NCBI RefSeq assembly: GCF_900105755.1
Contig: NZ_FNTQ01000001.1
Location: forward strand, 124,001 to 188,000
Length of the DNA stretch: 64,000 bases
Origin: Streptomyces sp. Ag109_O5-10
Lineage (GTDB): Bacteria; Actinomycetota; Actinomycetes; Streptomycetales; Streptomycetaceae
Direction of reading: 5' to 3'
Below the pieces are notes generated by a model. It did not search any database. It saw nothing but the letters and a program-made list of their open reading frames with translations, and had not been told where the DNA came from. Position 1 is the first letter of the stretch, and each line of letters begins with the position of its first letter. Positions 51,692 to 60,475 of this stretch are shown here, one piece after another. The position numbers and the translations under genes are program-made.

Positions 51692-52096
51692 CTACCCGAG
51701 TTCACCGAGACGGAGGGCATCCCTTATCTCGCTGAGCTTCGCGGTCGTGGCCGGAGTCCGCTCCTGCGCGTGTTCAGCGAGCCGGAGGGCGTCGTCAATC
51801 TCGCTGAGCTTCACGGAGGACAGGACGGCCGCCCGCTCTATCAGGTCGTCCCGGGACACAGTGGTCAGCCACGTGCACGGGGTGAAGCCTGGACGCGGGA
51901 ACGCGAGCCGCAGCACGCCTTCGAACGGTAGTCCTTCACCGACGCCGACCGTCACTTCGATGCCTAGACCGCTGATGTCGACGCCCGCCGGAGCGACGAC
52001 CTGCATCACTCGGATCCCGGACGTGTCGTCTCCCGACAGCAGTACGACCAACCTCCGCTCGTCGAACTGGACCCACCAGACTTCGCCACGTTGCAC
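51692..52096 (-). CDS. MazF/PemK-like protein with duplicated C-terminal segment
   Basis: A 134-residue protein with a CcdB/MazF-like barrel: VQRGEVWWVQFDERRLVVLL, VMQVVAPAGVD, GIEVTVGVGEGLPFEGVLRL, TWLTTVSRDDLIER. Most MazF RNases have an Arg in this N-terminal strand region and a following Thr/Ser; catalytic ability cannot be judged here. The tail holds a repeated KLSEIxDALRL motif. GGAGGA precedes GTG 52096. No antitoxin gene is next to it. Confidence 0.7.
   Translation of the reverse strand: MQRGEVWWVQFDERRLVVLLSGDDTSGIRVMQVVAPAGVDISGLGIEVTVGVGEGLPFEGVLRLAFPRPGFTPCTWLTTVSRDDLIERAAVLSSVKLSEIDDALRLAEHAQERTPATTAKLSEIRDALRLGELG
51699..51817. repeat. Imperfect ~44-bp direct repeat in the MazF-like gene
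   Basis: 51699-51742 and 51774-51817 share TCTCGCTGAGCTT and flanking bases and encode KLSEIRDALRL and KLSEIDDALRL. Confidence 0.7.
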
Positions 52097-52299
52097 AAGT
52101 CCTCCAGACACATGACGGCAGACAGACGGCACGCGACCCTGACGCGTTGTGCAGACGGGTGCGGCCACCGTTGATCATCGGTGTGTGAAGCCTGACGATC
52201 AGGCGGTCGCCGCACGAGCGTAGACCCTGCCCGCTGCCATGAGGCGTTCGAGGGCCGGATGGCCCGGACCCCGGGCCGATTCGCATGGGTCGAACCCCT

Positions 52300-52454
52300 A
52301 CGTCGGGTCGGCCGGTTGGTGCTGGGGCCTGCTGTCGGACCTGCCGCGCAAAAACTGCTGGACCATCGCAGAGTGGACCGGAAAGAACACCCGGGACGGC
52401 ATGCAGCACCTGCTCGGACGGGCCAAGCGGGACGCCGACCAGGTCGGAGCGGGT
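52300..52454 (+). pseudogene. IS701-family transposase, internal fragment
   Basis: The plus strand reads LLSDLPRKNCWTIAEWTGKN then DGMQHLLGRAKRDADQV, the N-terminal signature of IS701 transposases. It is followed at once by a piece of a different transposase in the same frame. Confidence 0.7.
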
Positions 52455-52565
52455 ACGTGGAGTTGCATTGTTCCGGACGGGCTGCGGGAGACCGCGAAGC
52501 CGCTGATCCCTCCGTCGAAGGTGTGGTCGCAGGGCGGCGGTACGCACGACATGCCTGATGAGACG
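52455..52565 (+). pseudogene. IS5-family transposase, N-terminal fragment
   Basis: TWSCIVPDGLRETAKPLIPP then SKVWSQGGGTHDMPDET matches the first ~37 residues of one IS5 subgroup. It is fused in frame between an IS701 piece and a DUF6262 piece. Confidence 0.65.
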
Positions 52566-52961
52566 CCGCCGGTGTCGACCGCACCTTCCTCCATCGCCAC
52601 CGCAATCTCTTGGAGCTCCTCCACGCGGCCGGCATTCGGTCCGCCGGTGAGAGGCCAGAGCCAGGGACGGTCACCAGGACTTCGGTGGAAGCGGACCTGG
52701 CCAACGCCAATGCCCGCGCCGCCTGTCAGTTCGCACGGGTCCGGCAACTGGAGAGCCACCTTCACGGCACCTCGGAAACAGGCGTGGCGCGAGCCCGGTC
52801 CGGGGAGCCCGGCCGGCACCGAGGAACTCCGGCAGACAATCATCCAGCTGGAACAGCGCAACATCGAACTGGCTCAGGCTCTGGAGGATCGGCAGGCAGA
52901 ACTCGATGCCGCCCGCGCCACGAACCGCGACCTCACCCGCGTCCTGAACCGCCGGGGCTGA
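52566..52961 (+). pseudogene. DUF6262 (TnpC-like recombinase accessory) fragment, frameshifted
   Basis: VDRTFLHRHRNLLELLHAAG, then ADLANANARAACQFARVRQL, a frameshift near 52790, then ELRQTIIQLEQRNIELAQAL and LDAARATNRDLTRVLNRRG. This is the coiled-coil accessory protein normally found with tandem tyrosine recombinases. No recombinase gene remains. Confidence 0.65.
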
Positions 52962-53065
52962 CGCACCTGGGCCGACGTAGACCTGTCGGGCCTGATGGCC
53001 CCGCCGGGCTGTCCGTACAGCCGTACAACATGGTTGCCCAGCCGCCCCTACTGGAAGGCAGTCGG

Positions 53066-53653
53066 TTACGAGCGAGTCCTGGTGTCTCCGGTTCGTGTGT
53101 GGGTAGTCAGGCCGGTGAGGACCAGGGTGAGCCAGCGGGCGCGGGCGGCGGGTGGCTGGCTGGTGGGGGCGGTGCTGAAGAGCAGGTAGATGTCGTCGAC
53201 GGTGACGTCTTGGTGGATGTCCCCGTTGGCCTGCCCTGCCTGGATCAGCGCGGCCAGCGCGGCGCCTGCGCGGGCTTCGGCGTCCCGGTCGACGGGGTCG
53301 GCGCCGAGGGCGCGGGCGGCGGCCTTGACGGCGTGGTTGGTGGCCGTCGCCTCCGTGACGCGGGCGAGGAAGTCGGTGATCTCGTCCACGGCGCGGGCAC
53401 CGGTCGCGAGGCGTTCATGGGCGGCCTCGGCGGTCTCGGCGAGGTGCGTGGTGTGTTCGGCGATGACGGCGGCGACCAGGTCGGTCTTGGTCGGGAAGTG
53501 CCGGTACAGGGTGCCCACGGCCACACCCGCCGCGGCGGCGATCTCGTCCATGCCCGTGTCGGGGCCGTGCAGGGTGATCTGCTCGCGTGCGGCGTCGAGG
53601 ATCTTCTTGCGGTTGCGGACCGCGTCGGCGCGCGGTGCTCGGCTCTGGACCAT
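53066..53653 (-). CDS. TetR-family transcriptional regulator
   Basis: A 195-residue regulator. HTH at ~15-60: RKKILDAAREQITLHGPDTG and VGTLYRHFPTKTDLVAAVIA. The C-terminal ligand domain is TetR_C-like. ATG 53653 is chosen because GGAGAG is five bases upstream; the ATG at 53686 is further from a ribosome site. Divergent from an SDR with two 14-bp operators between them. Confidence 0.9.
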   Translation of the reverse strand: MVQSRAPRADAVRNRKKILDAAREQITLHGPDTGMDEIAAAAGVAVGTLYRHFPTKTDLVAAVIAEHTTHLAETAEAAHERLATGARAVDEITDFLARVTEATATNHAVKAAARALGADPVDRDAEARAGAALAALIQAGQANGDIHQDVTVDDIYLLFSTAPTSQPPAARARWLTLVLTGLTTHTRTGDTRTRS

Positions 53654-53691
53654 GGGCTCTCCTGCGGTGGGCGTCTCGGCTTGCATTAACG

Positions 53692-53705
53692 TGAACCATG
53701 GTTCA
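53692..53705. promoter_or_regulatory. TetR operator TGAACCATGGTTCA
   Basis: A perfect 14-bp palindrome in the tetR-SDR intergenic space. Confidence 0.75.
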
Positions 53706-53715
53706 TGATAAATAG

Positions 53716-53729
53716 TGAACCGGAGTTCA
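53716..53729. promoter_or_regulatory. TetR operator TGAACCGGAGTTCA
   Basis: A near-copy of the site at 53692, 24 bp downstream. The spacing would place two dimers on the same or nearby faces of the helix. Confidence 0.7.
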
Positions 53730-53752
53730 TCTTACTCGGACAGGAAGTCCCC

Positions 53753-54589
53753 ATGACCGCCAAGACCGCTCTCGTCACCGGCGCCTCCTCCGGCATCGGT
53801 GAGGCCACCGCCCTCAAGCTCCAGTCCCTGGGCTACATCGTCTACGGCGCCGCCCGCCGCACCGACCGCCTCCAGAAGCTGGCCGAAGCCGGCATCCGGC
53901 CCCTGGCCATGGACGTCACCGACGACGACTCCATGCGCGCCGGCATCGACCGCATCGTCGCCGAGACCGGCCGCATCGACGTGCTGGTCAACAACGCCGG
54001 CTACGGCTCCTACGGCGCCATCGAGGACGTCCCCATGTCCGAGGCCCGCTACCAGTTCGACGTCAACGTCTTCGGCGCCATGCGCCTGGCCCAGCTCGCC
54101 CTGCCCCATATGCGCGCCCAGCGCTCCGGCTCCGTCGTCAACGTCACCTCGATGGGCGGAAAGATTCACACCCCCCTCGGTGGCTGGTACCACGGCACCA
54201 AGTTCGCCCTCGAAGCCCTCAGCGACTGCCTCCGCCTGGAGACCAAGCCCTTCGGCATCGACGTCGTCATCATCGAACCCGGCGGCATCGCCACCGAATG
54301 GGGCTCCATCGCCGCCGACGGTCTGCGGAAAGCCTCAAGCGATGGTGCCTACGCCCGCCAGGCCGACGCGGTCGCCACCTCAATGACCTCCGAGGCCAAC
54401 GCCAAGCGCATGTCCTCCCCGCAGGTCATCGCCGACGCCATCGGCAAGGCCGTCACCGCCCGCAAGCCCAAGACCCGCTACGCCACCGGCTTCGCCGCCC
54501 GCCCCATGATCACCCTCCGCAGCCTCCTCTCCGACCGCGGCTTCGACACCTTCATCTCCCGCGCCACGGGACTCCCACGGTCGGCCTGA
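53753..54589 (+). CDS. SDR-family oxidoreductase
   Basis: A 278-residue classical SDR: VTGASSGIGE, VLVNNAGYGSYGAIEDV, VTSMGG, and YHGTK for the catalytic pair; the C-terminal part (MITLRSLLSDRGFDTFISRA) matches the 270-280-residue group. AGGAAG precedes ATG 53753. Divergent from tetR and almost surely repressed by it through the two palindromes. Confidence 0.9.
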   Translation: MTAKTALVTGASSGIGEATALKLQSLGYIVYGAARRTDRLQKLAEAGIRPLAMDVTDDDSMRAGIDRIVAETGRIDVLVNNAGYGSYGAIEDVPMSEARYQFDVNVFGAMRLAQLALPHMRAQRSGSVVNVTSMGGKIHTPLGGWYHGTKFALEALSDCLRLETKPFGIDVVIIEPGGIATEWGSIAADGLRKASSDGAYARQADAVATSMTSEANAKRMSSPQVIADAIGKAVTARKPKTRYATGFAARPMITLRSLLSDRGFDTFISRATGLPRSA

Positions 54590-54703
54590 TCCGGGTTGCC
54601 CGGCTCCCACGGCCACAGCGGCGGGCGAGGGCAGGCCGCCCATGCGTGACGACGGTAGCCCGGCGTTTGTGCGCGTGCAGTCCGGACGGCGGGGTCGCCG
54701 AGC

Positions 54704-54885
54704 CGGCTCGAATACCTTGACTGGCGCTGGACGTTCTTCGTGCACATCCCGTTCGTCCTCGTCGCCGCAGCTGGCACCTGGCTCGTCATCCGCGGGCCCG
54801 AAGGCGGCCGCAACCACTCCCCCCTCGACATCCCCGGCGTACTCCTGTCCGCCCTTGGCCTCGTCGCCGTCGTCCACGGCTTCTT
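54704..54885 (+). pseudogene. MFS (DHA2/EmrB-like) transporter fragment
   Basis: The plus strand reads LEYLDWRWTFFVHIPFVLVA, GTWLVIRGPEGGRNHSPLDI and PGVLLSALGLVAVVHGF. This is the region around helices 6-7 of drug:H+ antiporters. It passes without a break into the reverse complement of a Ku C-terminus. Confidence 0.65.
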
Positions 54886-55095
54886 CGCCGCCGTGCTCTT
54901 CTTCGCGGCCGTCTTCTTCGCCGAGGTCTTGGCCGTGGCCTTCTTCTTCGCGGGTCTCTCGTGGACCTGCGCCTCGGTGTCCGTGTCCTCGCCGCGCGAG
55001 TCCTTCGCCTTGTCCACGATCTCCTGCAAGGCCGCCGTCAAATCGAGCACCCTCCCCGCAGGTTCCTCGACGCGCTGCCGCCGCAACCTGATGCG
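54876..55095 (-). pseudogene. Ku protein C-terminal tail fragment
   Basis: The minus strand reads RVLDLTAALQEIVDKAKDSR, then the Lys/Ala-rich tail KKKATAKTSAKKTAAKKSTA. This is the C-terminal region of actinomycete Ku, the double-strand-break repair protein. No other part of Ku is present. Confidence 0.6.
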
Positions 55096-55370
55096 CACCC
55101 CTTCAGCGCAACGCCGCCTTTCCGGCGGCCGCGCGGCATCTGGAGCGTCACGCCGATGGACGAGAGCCTGCTGGGCGGCCCCGCTGATGACGCAGGAGTA
55201 GCCGCAAGAGATGGTGCGCCCCGGCCGGGACCAGCGCGGCGGCTTCGCTTCCCGCATCCGAATCCGACTGCCATTGCAGGTACCACCTATCCACACGCCG
55301 CACCCGAAGAGCCGCGGTGCAAGCACGCCCGACCGGCCCGGACCGGACCGGCAGTGGCCGCCCACCCGGT

Positions 55371-55859
55371 TCAGGGCAGTCTGCTCCAGGTGAGTTCAGC
55401 CGTGCGGTCCGCGCCCCACAGGCGGGTGGGCGTGGCGACGCGGAGCACGAGCAGGGGGCCGTCGAAGCTCACCTGCCGGACCTGGGACCGTCCGGTCCAG
55501 TTCGGGAAGAGGCTGGTGGTGACGTGGTGCTCGACGGTGGTCGGCCCGACGACCTCGAACGGGCCGCCGTACGCGACATAACCGGCCGCGGCCCGGGCGA
55601 GCTCGTCGTCCGCCGCGTCCTCCAGGCGCGCCGACCGCAGGGGTGAGCGGTCGGCTCGGCCAAGTTGGGCGGACATGTATCCCTGGGGGGTGTAGACGAT
55701 CAGGCCGTACGGCGTGGGGCCCAGCGGACTGATGACCTCGCCGTCGGTGCTCGTGGCGGTGTACGACACGAGCTGCCAGGCGCCGAGCAGCCTTTCCCGG
55801 ACCCGGTCACGCGCCGTGCGCGGCGAGTTCTCCGTCTCCGTTCGGTCGGTGAGGGACAT
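55371..55859 (-). CDS. Lipocalin-like domain protein
   Basis: A 162-residue protein matching the lipocalin-like (Lipocalin_5) family: RLLGAWQLVSYTATSTDGEV, YGLIVYTPQGYMSAQLGRAD, YVAYGGPFEV, HHVTTSLFPNWTG and RTAELTWSRL. There is no signal peptide. AAGGCGG precedes ATG 55859. It lies 70 bp after the truncated ALDH gene on the same strand. Probably binds a small hydrophobic ligand. Confidence 0.82.
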   Translation of the reverse strand: MSLTDRTETENSPRTARDRVRERLLGAWQLVSYTATSTDGEVISPLGPTPYGLIVYTPQGYMSAQLGRADRSPLRSARLEDAADDELARAAAGYVAYGGPFEVVGPTTVEHHVTTSLFPNWTGRSQVRQVSFDGPLLVLRVATPTRLWGADRTAELTWSRLP

Positions 55860-55929
55860 GGCAGGGCCGCCTTTCGTATCGGGAGAGCGGACGGGCTCCG
55901 CCGGAGTGGGCGGAGCCCGTAGGGGGTGG

Positions 55930-56724
55930 TCAGTGCCGACCGGGTTCGCCGTCGACGAGCCGCCAGACACGCAGCGGGTTGGCCTGGCGCAGCGGCTCGG
56001 GCAGGAGGTCGTCCGGGAAGTTCTGGTAGGTGACCGGGCGGACGAACCGCTCGATCGCGCCCATGCCCACGGAGGTGAACCGGCTGTCGGAGGTCGCCGG
56101 GAACGGGCCGCCGTGGGTGGTGGCGTGGGAGACCTCCTGCGGGATCGAGAAGGCGTTGAACACGATGCGTCCGGTGCGCCGTTCCAGGATCGGCAGGAGC
56201 CGTTCGGCCGCGCCGCGGTCGTCGCCGTCGGCGTGCAGGGTCGCCGAGAGCTGTCCACGGAAGGCACGGGCCACCTCGAACAACTGGTCGGCGTCGGTCA
56301 GCCTCACCAGTAGGACCGCCGGGCCGAAGACCTCCTCGCGCAGGGCGGGTTCGGCCAGCAGCCGCTCACCGGTGACCTCGTACAGCAGGGCCTGGCCGTC
56401 CCCGGCGCGGGCCGGGTCCGTGCCCGTGCCGATCAGGGCGGCGCCGCCGTCCTCCATGCGCCGCGCGTTGCGGGTGTAGGAGTCGTGGATGCCGGGCGTG
56501 AGCATGGTCCGGGCGGCCGCCTTGCGCACCTCGGCGGTCGCGGCGTCCCGCAGTTCCCGGAAGCCGGGCCCGTCGACGGCGAGGAGGACGGCGGGCTTCA
56601 GGCAGGCCTGCCCGACGTTGTACATCGCGCGCTGCACCAGGCCGCCGCCGATCTCCGCGCCGCGGGCCGCCAGGGCCGCGGGCAGGACGAACGTCGGATT
56701 GACGCTGGTCATCTCGGTGAACAC
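55930..56724 (-). pseudogene. Aldehyde dehydrogenase (ketoglutarate-semialdehyde type), C-terminal half
   Basis: A 264-residue frame starting MFTEMTSVNPTFVLPAAL, which is the middle of the ALDH fold. The catalytic Cys lies in NVGQACLKPAVLL; LREEVFGPAVLLVRL, FNAFSIPQEVSHATTHGGPF and PLRVWRLVDGEPGRH follow. The N-terminal ~250 residues with the NAD(P)-binding motif and catalytic Glu are absent. The upstream side is joined to a hydrolase fragment at about 56715. Likely inactive. Confidence 0.75.
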
Positions 56725-57128
56725 ACGATGTGCACGTTGACCGGCCCCGTCGGGCCACCTGGCACAGTGCGCTCGGTGACCTCTGCGGGCAACATCGGGA
56801 CGGGGCCCGCCTGGAGCTTGTTCAGCACGTCACGGGCGGCCGGGTACGACAGGTCGTACAGGGGCTTGCCGCCTGCGGCCGCGAGTTGGTCCAGGAAGTC
56901 CTGGTCGATCGTCTCCAGTTTCTGCGGTGGGTTGCCGCACGGCACGTATGCGGCGGCCGAGGCCACTGCCGCCCTGCCCTGGGCGGTACCCGGCGTGACG
57001 CCGTCATGGACGGTGCCACAGGCACTCATCGTGGTCGCCGTCGCGGTCAGGAACGCTGCCACGGCGAGGTGACGCAGGCGGCGGGTCCCGGGCACGGCGC
57101 GTATTACTCGCGCGTCTGGTGCTCTCAT
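56709..57128 (-). pseudogene. Secreted alpha/beta hydrolase, N-terminal part
   Basis: A 139-residue frame with a signal and lipobox-like end (LTATATTMSACGT), then KPLYDLSYPAARDVLNKLQA and LPAEVTERTVPGGPTGPVNV with HIV. Known esterases continue with the HGGGW oxyanion loop, which is missing because the ALDH fragment begins here. The gene is therefore cut at its 3-prime side. Confidence 0.7.
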
Positions 57129-57609
57129 GTCTGCGGATTCCCTCAGTGAAAGAGTCGTCCCCCTCCGTAATCGTGGCTGGTCCGATCGGCGTACACCATC
57201 AGGGTTAGCCCAGACAGGGCACCTTCTTCCGCGCGCTCACGAGGCGGCTTGGTGTACGGATGTGCGCCGGTCTCTCGGCCTCGGCCGCAGAGCGCATCCA
57301 GTCTGGTTGACCAAGCGCCAGTTCGTCTGCGCCAGAGCCTCTGCGGCGGTCCAGCCTGTAGGAAGCGGCCGTCCGGTGAGCAGATGGCCGACGTGGCGGA
57401 GCCGTACCAATGAGCCGGCTCCGGCAAACGCAGCTGACCGCGCCCCGGCGGGCCGAATGGAGCTGGCGACCCGAAGAACGGCCGCACGGGCCTCTCGCGG
57501 TTCCCGCAAGGCGGATGAGACCACACGTGTACCCGCATGCACTGGCGACAGCCGGGTCGTGACATCGTCGGCCAGGCCCACTGGGGCTGCTGCCACGCCC
57601 CAGAGCACG
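57129..57609. other. No confident gene
   Basis: A minus-strand frame of 134 codons (57237-57641; TRVVSSALREPREARAAVLR) is open and G/C-biased at third positions, but it overlaps the decarboxylase fragment and matches no family I know. Not called. Confidence 0.4.
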
Positions 57610-58235
57610 TCACGTGGAGTACAGCGTCTCAATGTCGGCATGCAACTGTTCGGCCATGGGCGGCGCCTCGTACGTGCCGGTCACAACCTCGATATGGCAG
57701 CCCGATCCGGCGCAGGTCGCGGGCCTCCGGCAGATCGGTGAAGCGCCGGAGCGGGACGCCGTTGCAGAGGATGTCCGGGTGCGCGCACAGCAGGCACAGT
57801 CCGAGTCGACCGAACTGGCAGATTTCCTGGACCGTGGCCTGGTGCGAGCCTTTTCCGGTGACCAGAACCACCCGTCGGTCGTCCTTCGCAGCGAGGGCGG
57901 CGCCCACTGCCGCGGGAGTGACCCAGCCGATCGAGTCCCACAGGGTCTGGTTCTGGAAGGTCACGCCTTGGGAGCGTCGTGTGAAGGCCGTGCCCATGAG
58001 ACCGTCCCCGTCTCGGCGACGAGGACGTCGTCCGGCTTCAGGAAGTGTTCCCGGCGGGGTAGAGATTCGCGGCAGTGATCGGAGCGTCGCTACCTGCGTC
58101 CGGCGCGGACATACGGATCGCTGCCTCCGCCGGGCGACGCCACTGATTCCGCGGGAGCTGCTCCGCGAGGGCACGCAGGAGATCGTTCATCTCCTCGCTC
58201 TGGCACGTCATTGCGCCGACGAGTACAAGCGTCAA
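57610..58235 (-). pseudogene. TPP-dependent decarboxylase, C-terminal part (frameshifted)
   Basis: Minus-strand pieces in three frames: EEMNDLLRALAEQLPRNQWR and SDAPITAANLYP; HFLKPDDVLVAETGTVSW; GVTFQNQTLWDSIGWVTPAA with VVLVTGKGSHQATVQEICQF; and HIEVVTGTYEAPPMAEQLHA then DIETLYST. They follow the order of pyruvate/indolepyruvate decarboxylases from the central domain to the end, with the TPP/Mg site partly kept. The matching N-terminal part lies at 62333-62790 on the same strand. Confidence 0.75.
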
Positions 58236-58243
58236 CCACCTCC

Positions 58244-58320
58244 GTCAACAGCACGGGAGCCCTACTGGTTGCGGCAGTCCCCGCCTGCCCGTCGTCACCC
58301 GACCGGTAGCCACACTGAGA
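58244..58320 (-). repeat. IS-end repeat C1
   Basis: TCAACAGCACGGGAGCCCT ... TCACCCGACCGGTAGCCACACTGA (in parts) parallels C3 at 62254 and, more loosely, C2 at 59735. The repeats share CACxGGAGCCCT, GTTGCG and CCGATC-type blocks. C1 borders the C-terminal decarboxylase fragment. Confidence 0.65.
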
Positions 58321-58398
58321 TCTCTCATCTATGGGTGCCGACGGCACGATCCGCGGCGGCACGCTTGGTCGCTGCGGCCACCGGAAAGGAATGAGGCC

Positions 58399-59040
58399 GT
58401 GAAGGAGTACGTACTCTTCGATCACGACGGCGTCCTGGTCGACACAGAGTTCTGGTATTTCAAGTCCGCGGAACGCGCTCTGGCGGAGGCCGGTTTCACG
58501 CTGGACAAGGACCAGTACCTCCGCGACATGACCCGCGGATCGGGTTCTTGGGCCCAAGCCAAGGCAGCTGGCCTGGACGAGCGGACCCTCAGCCGAGTTC
58601 GCGCGGCCCGTAACGGCTACTACCAGGAGTACCTGCGGACCGAGGCCATCGAGATCGACGGCGTCGTCGACGCTCTCACCGAGCTGTCGGCGTACGTCCG
58701 CATGGCCATCGTGACGACTGCGAAACGGGCCGACTTCGACATCATCCATGAAAAGCGCCAGATCAGGCAGTTCATGGATTTCGTCATTGTTCGCGAGGAC
58801 TACGAACTCGCCAAGCCGCACCCGGAACCGTACCTGGCCGGACTGGAACGCTTCGGCGCCACCAGGGAAGAGGCCCTGGTCGTGGAGGATTCGGCCAGAG
58901 GGCTGGCCTCGGCTGTGGCGGCTGGTATCGACTGCGTCGTTGTCCACAACGAGTTCACGAAGGCGAACGACTTTTCTCGGGCAAGCTACCGGATCGGCAG
59001 CCTGCGCGAACTGAAGGACGTTCTCCTCAGGGCAGGCTGA
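58399..59040 (+). CDS. HAD-superfamily phosphatase
   Basis: A 213-residue HAD hydrolase: motif I LFDHDGVLVDTE, motif II MAIVTTAKRADF, motif III Lys in DYELAKPHPEPY and motif IV VVEDSARGLASAVAAGI. A helical cap of type C1 lies between I and II. The closest groups are beta-phosphoglucomutase-like and phosphoglycolate phosphatase-like proteins. GTG 58399 begins the first strand, with GGAATGAGG upstream. Part of the segment between C1 and C3. Confidence 0.88.
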   Translation: MKEYVLFDHDGVLVDTEFWYFKSAERALAEAGFTLDKDQYLRDMTRGSGSWAQAKAAGLDERTLSRVRAARNGYYQEYLRTEAIEIDGVVDALTELSAYVRMAIVTTAKRADFDIIHEKRQIRQFMDFVIVREDYELAKPHPEPYLAGLERFGATREEALVVEDSARGLASAVAAGIDCVVVHNEFTKANDFSRASYRIGSLRELKDVLLRAG

Positions 59041-59174
59041 CGCACCTTGGCGCGGAGCCCGCCCCCCGGTGCGAGGGGTGCGGGCCGCACGCATGACCTA
59101 CCCATCGCCCGCACCCACAAGACATCCGAACCTGCGAACGCCAGGGCGCCCCCGTCATCACCCTGGGGGGAACG

Positions 59175-59815
59175 CTAAAGACGCTCATTGAACATGTGCA
59201 GCGTTGCCGCTCCAGGGTGAGGACGGCTTTGGAGATGACGGTCATACGGTTGGGGCTGATGCGGGATCTGCGGAAGATCTGCCAGGACTTGAGCCTGCCA
59301 TAGCGCGTTCAACGGGTGCCTGGCCTCGGCGAGTGCACGGTTGACGGTGCGCTGGGTGGGGGTGAGCTCGCCGCCGGGTGGCCGTTTGAGACCGGTGGCA
59401 ACCCAGGGGCCGGCGCCGGTGTAGGCGCGGTCGACGAGGCGCGGGACTTCCTGGCGTTCGCAGATCCGGATGATCCTGCGGGTGCGGGCGGCGGTCAGGT
59501 CGTGGGTCCGGCCTGGCAGAGCGGGCGAGATCCACAGCTCGCACGCCACCGAGTCGACGTCTTATGAGCCATGCTTCGTGACAAGAGGCCCTACGCCTCA
59601 GCCCCACCGGCTCCCCAATCGGCTTGACACCATCAATGAGACTCACTCGACCAGGGTGTGCGGGAGGTCGAGTGCGGCAGGGTAGGGAACCAACAGGGCT
59701 CCTGTGCTGCTGAGTTGAGACGTCGAACGCCTCCCTCAACGGCACAGGAGCCCTGTCCGTTGCGCACCCCGCCCTCACGCCAGTTCCGTCCCCCCGATCA
59801 GCAGCCGCTCCGAAA
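59175..59815 (-). mobile_element. IS5-type (DDE_Tnp_4) element remnant with leader C2
   Basis: The minus strand carries LWISPALPGRTHDLTAARTR, RRIIRICERQEVPRLVDRAY, TGAGPWVATGLKRPPGGELT and PTQRTVNRALAEARHPLNAL, with the start of the protein visible only as LPHTLVEW upstream. Large parts are deleted and frames shifted. The leader side holds a long hairpin and the C2 copy of the repeat seen at 58244 and 62254. Confidence 0.72.
59694..59755. terminator. Long hairpin at the upstream end of the IS5-type remnant
   Basis: CAGGGCTCCTGTGC (59694-59707) pairs perfectly with GCACAGGAGCCCTG (59742-59755), and the inner bases extend the stem. IS elements often carry such structures to block read-through into the transposase. 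Confidence 0.6.
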
Positions 59816-59835
59816 AGGCTCCGTCAATCGTTTGC

Positions 59836-60459
59836 TCAGACGGGAAGTTCGGTGATGCTGAGGGCGAAGTCCAAGTTCCCCACCCCGTGGTTGGCGAGGC
59901 CCACCGTGACCACGCCCGCTCCCTCCAGCCAGTGCGCCATTTTCAGGCTGCCGACGTCCAGCGGTCGCATCCCGAGGCTCCCGATGAACGCCTCCACACT
60001 TGTCTTGGCCTGCGCACTGTCGCCGGCGATGAAGACGTCGGGCCGACCCTTCTCCAGGACATGACGGAAGACGGTGTTGAACGCCTTCACCACGCTGGCG
60101 CTGGCCGGTGCCGCCTTGGCGACTTCCTGCGCGATCGAGGTCTCCTCGCGGTGGGCCAGCCCGTCGAACGTGGAATTGAAGGGGTTGCTGATGTCGACGA
60201 TGACCTTGCCCGCGAGAGCGTCTCCGTACTGGGCGACGACCGGCACGACACCGTCGTGCAACAGGGCCACGATGACGATGTCCCCGGCCGGGGCGGTGCC
60301 CCATTCTCCCGTCGTGGCGCCGCCGCCGAGAGTCTTGGCCAGGTCAGCGGCCTTGGACTGATCGCGGCCCATGACCTCGACGGTGTTGCCGCCCGTTATC
60401 GCCCGCGCGCCGATGGTGCGGGCCATGTTCCCGGTCCCGATGATGCTGATGCTGCTCAT
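59836..60459 (-). CDS. NADPH-dependent F420 reductase-like / NAD(P)-binding oxidoreductase
   Basis: A 207-residue protein with the NAD_binding_F420 fold: MSSISIIGTGNMARTIGARA, VEVMGRDQSKAADLAKTLG, VIVDISNPFNSTFDGL, and VVKAFNTVFRHVLEKG, where the AFNT stretch is typical of FNO-like proteins. ATG 60459 with AGGACA upstream is used. It follows the SDR gene by 51 bp on the same strand and likely shares its TetR control. Confidence 0.85.
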   Translation of the reverse strand: MSSISIIGTGNMARTIGARAITGGNTVEVMGRDQSKAADLAKTLGGGATTGEWGTAPAGDIVIVALLHDGVVPVVAQYGDALAGKVIVDISNPFNSTFDGLAHREETSIAQEVAKAAPASASVVKAFNTVFRHVLEKGRPDVFIAGDSAQAKTSVEAFIGSLGMRPLDVGSLKMAHWLEGAGVVTVGLANHGVGNLDFALSITELPV

Positions 60460-60475
60460 GAGATGTCCTGACCTG

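Noticed and set aside
55283..55365. Possible continuation of Ku upstream of the 54876-55095 fragment
   Set aside because: The frame beyond 55095 is Arg/Pro/Gly-rich and shows no Ku core motif.
57614..58078. Plus-strand frame of 154 codons
   Set aside because: It lies opposite the decarboxylase C-terminal fragment, whose motifs (QNQTLWDSIGWVTPAA) are unmistakable on the minus strand.
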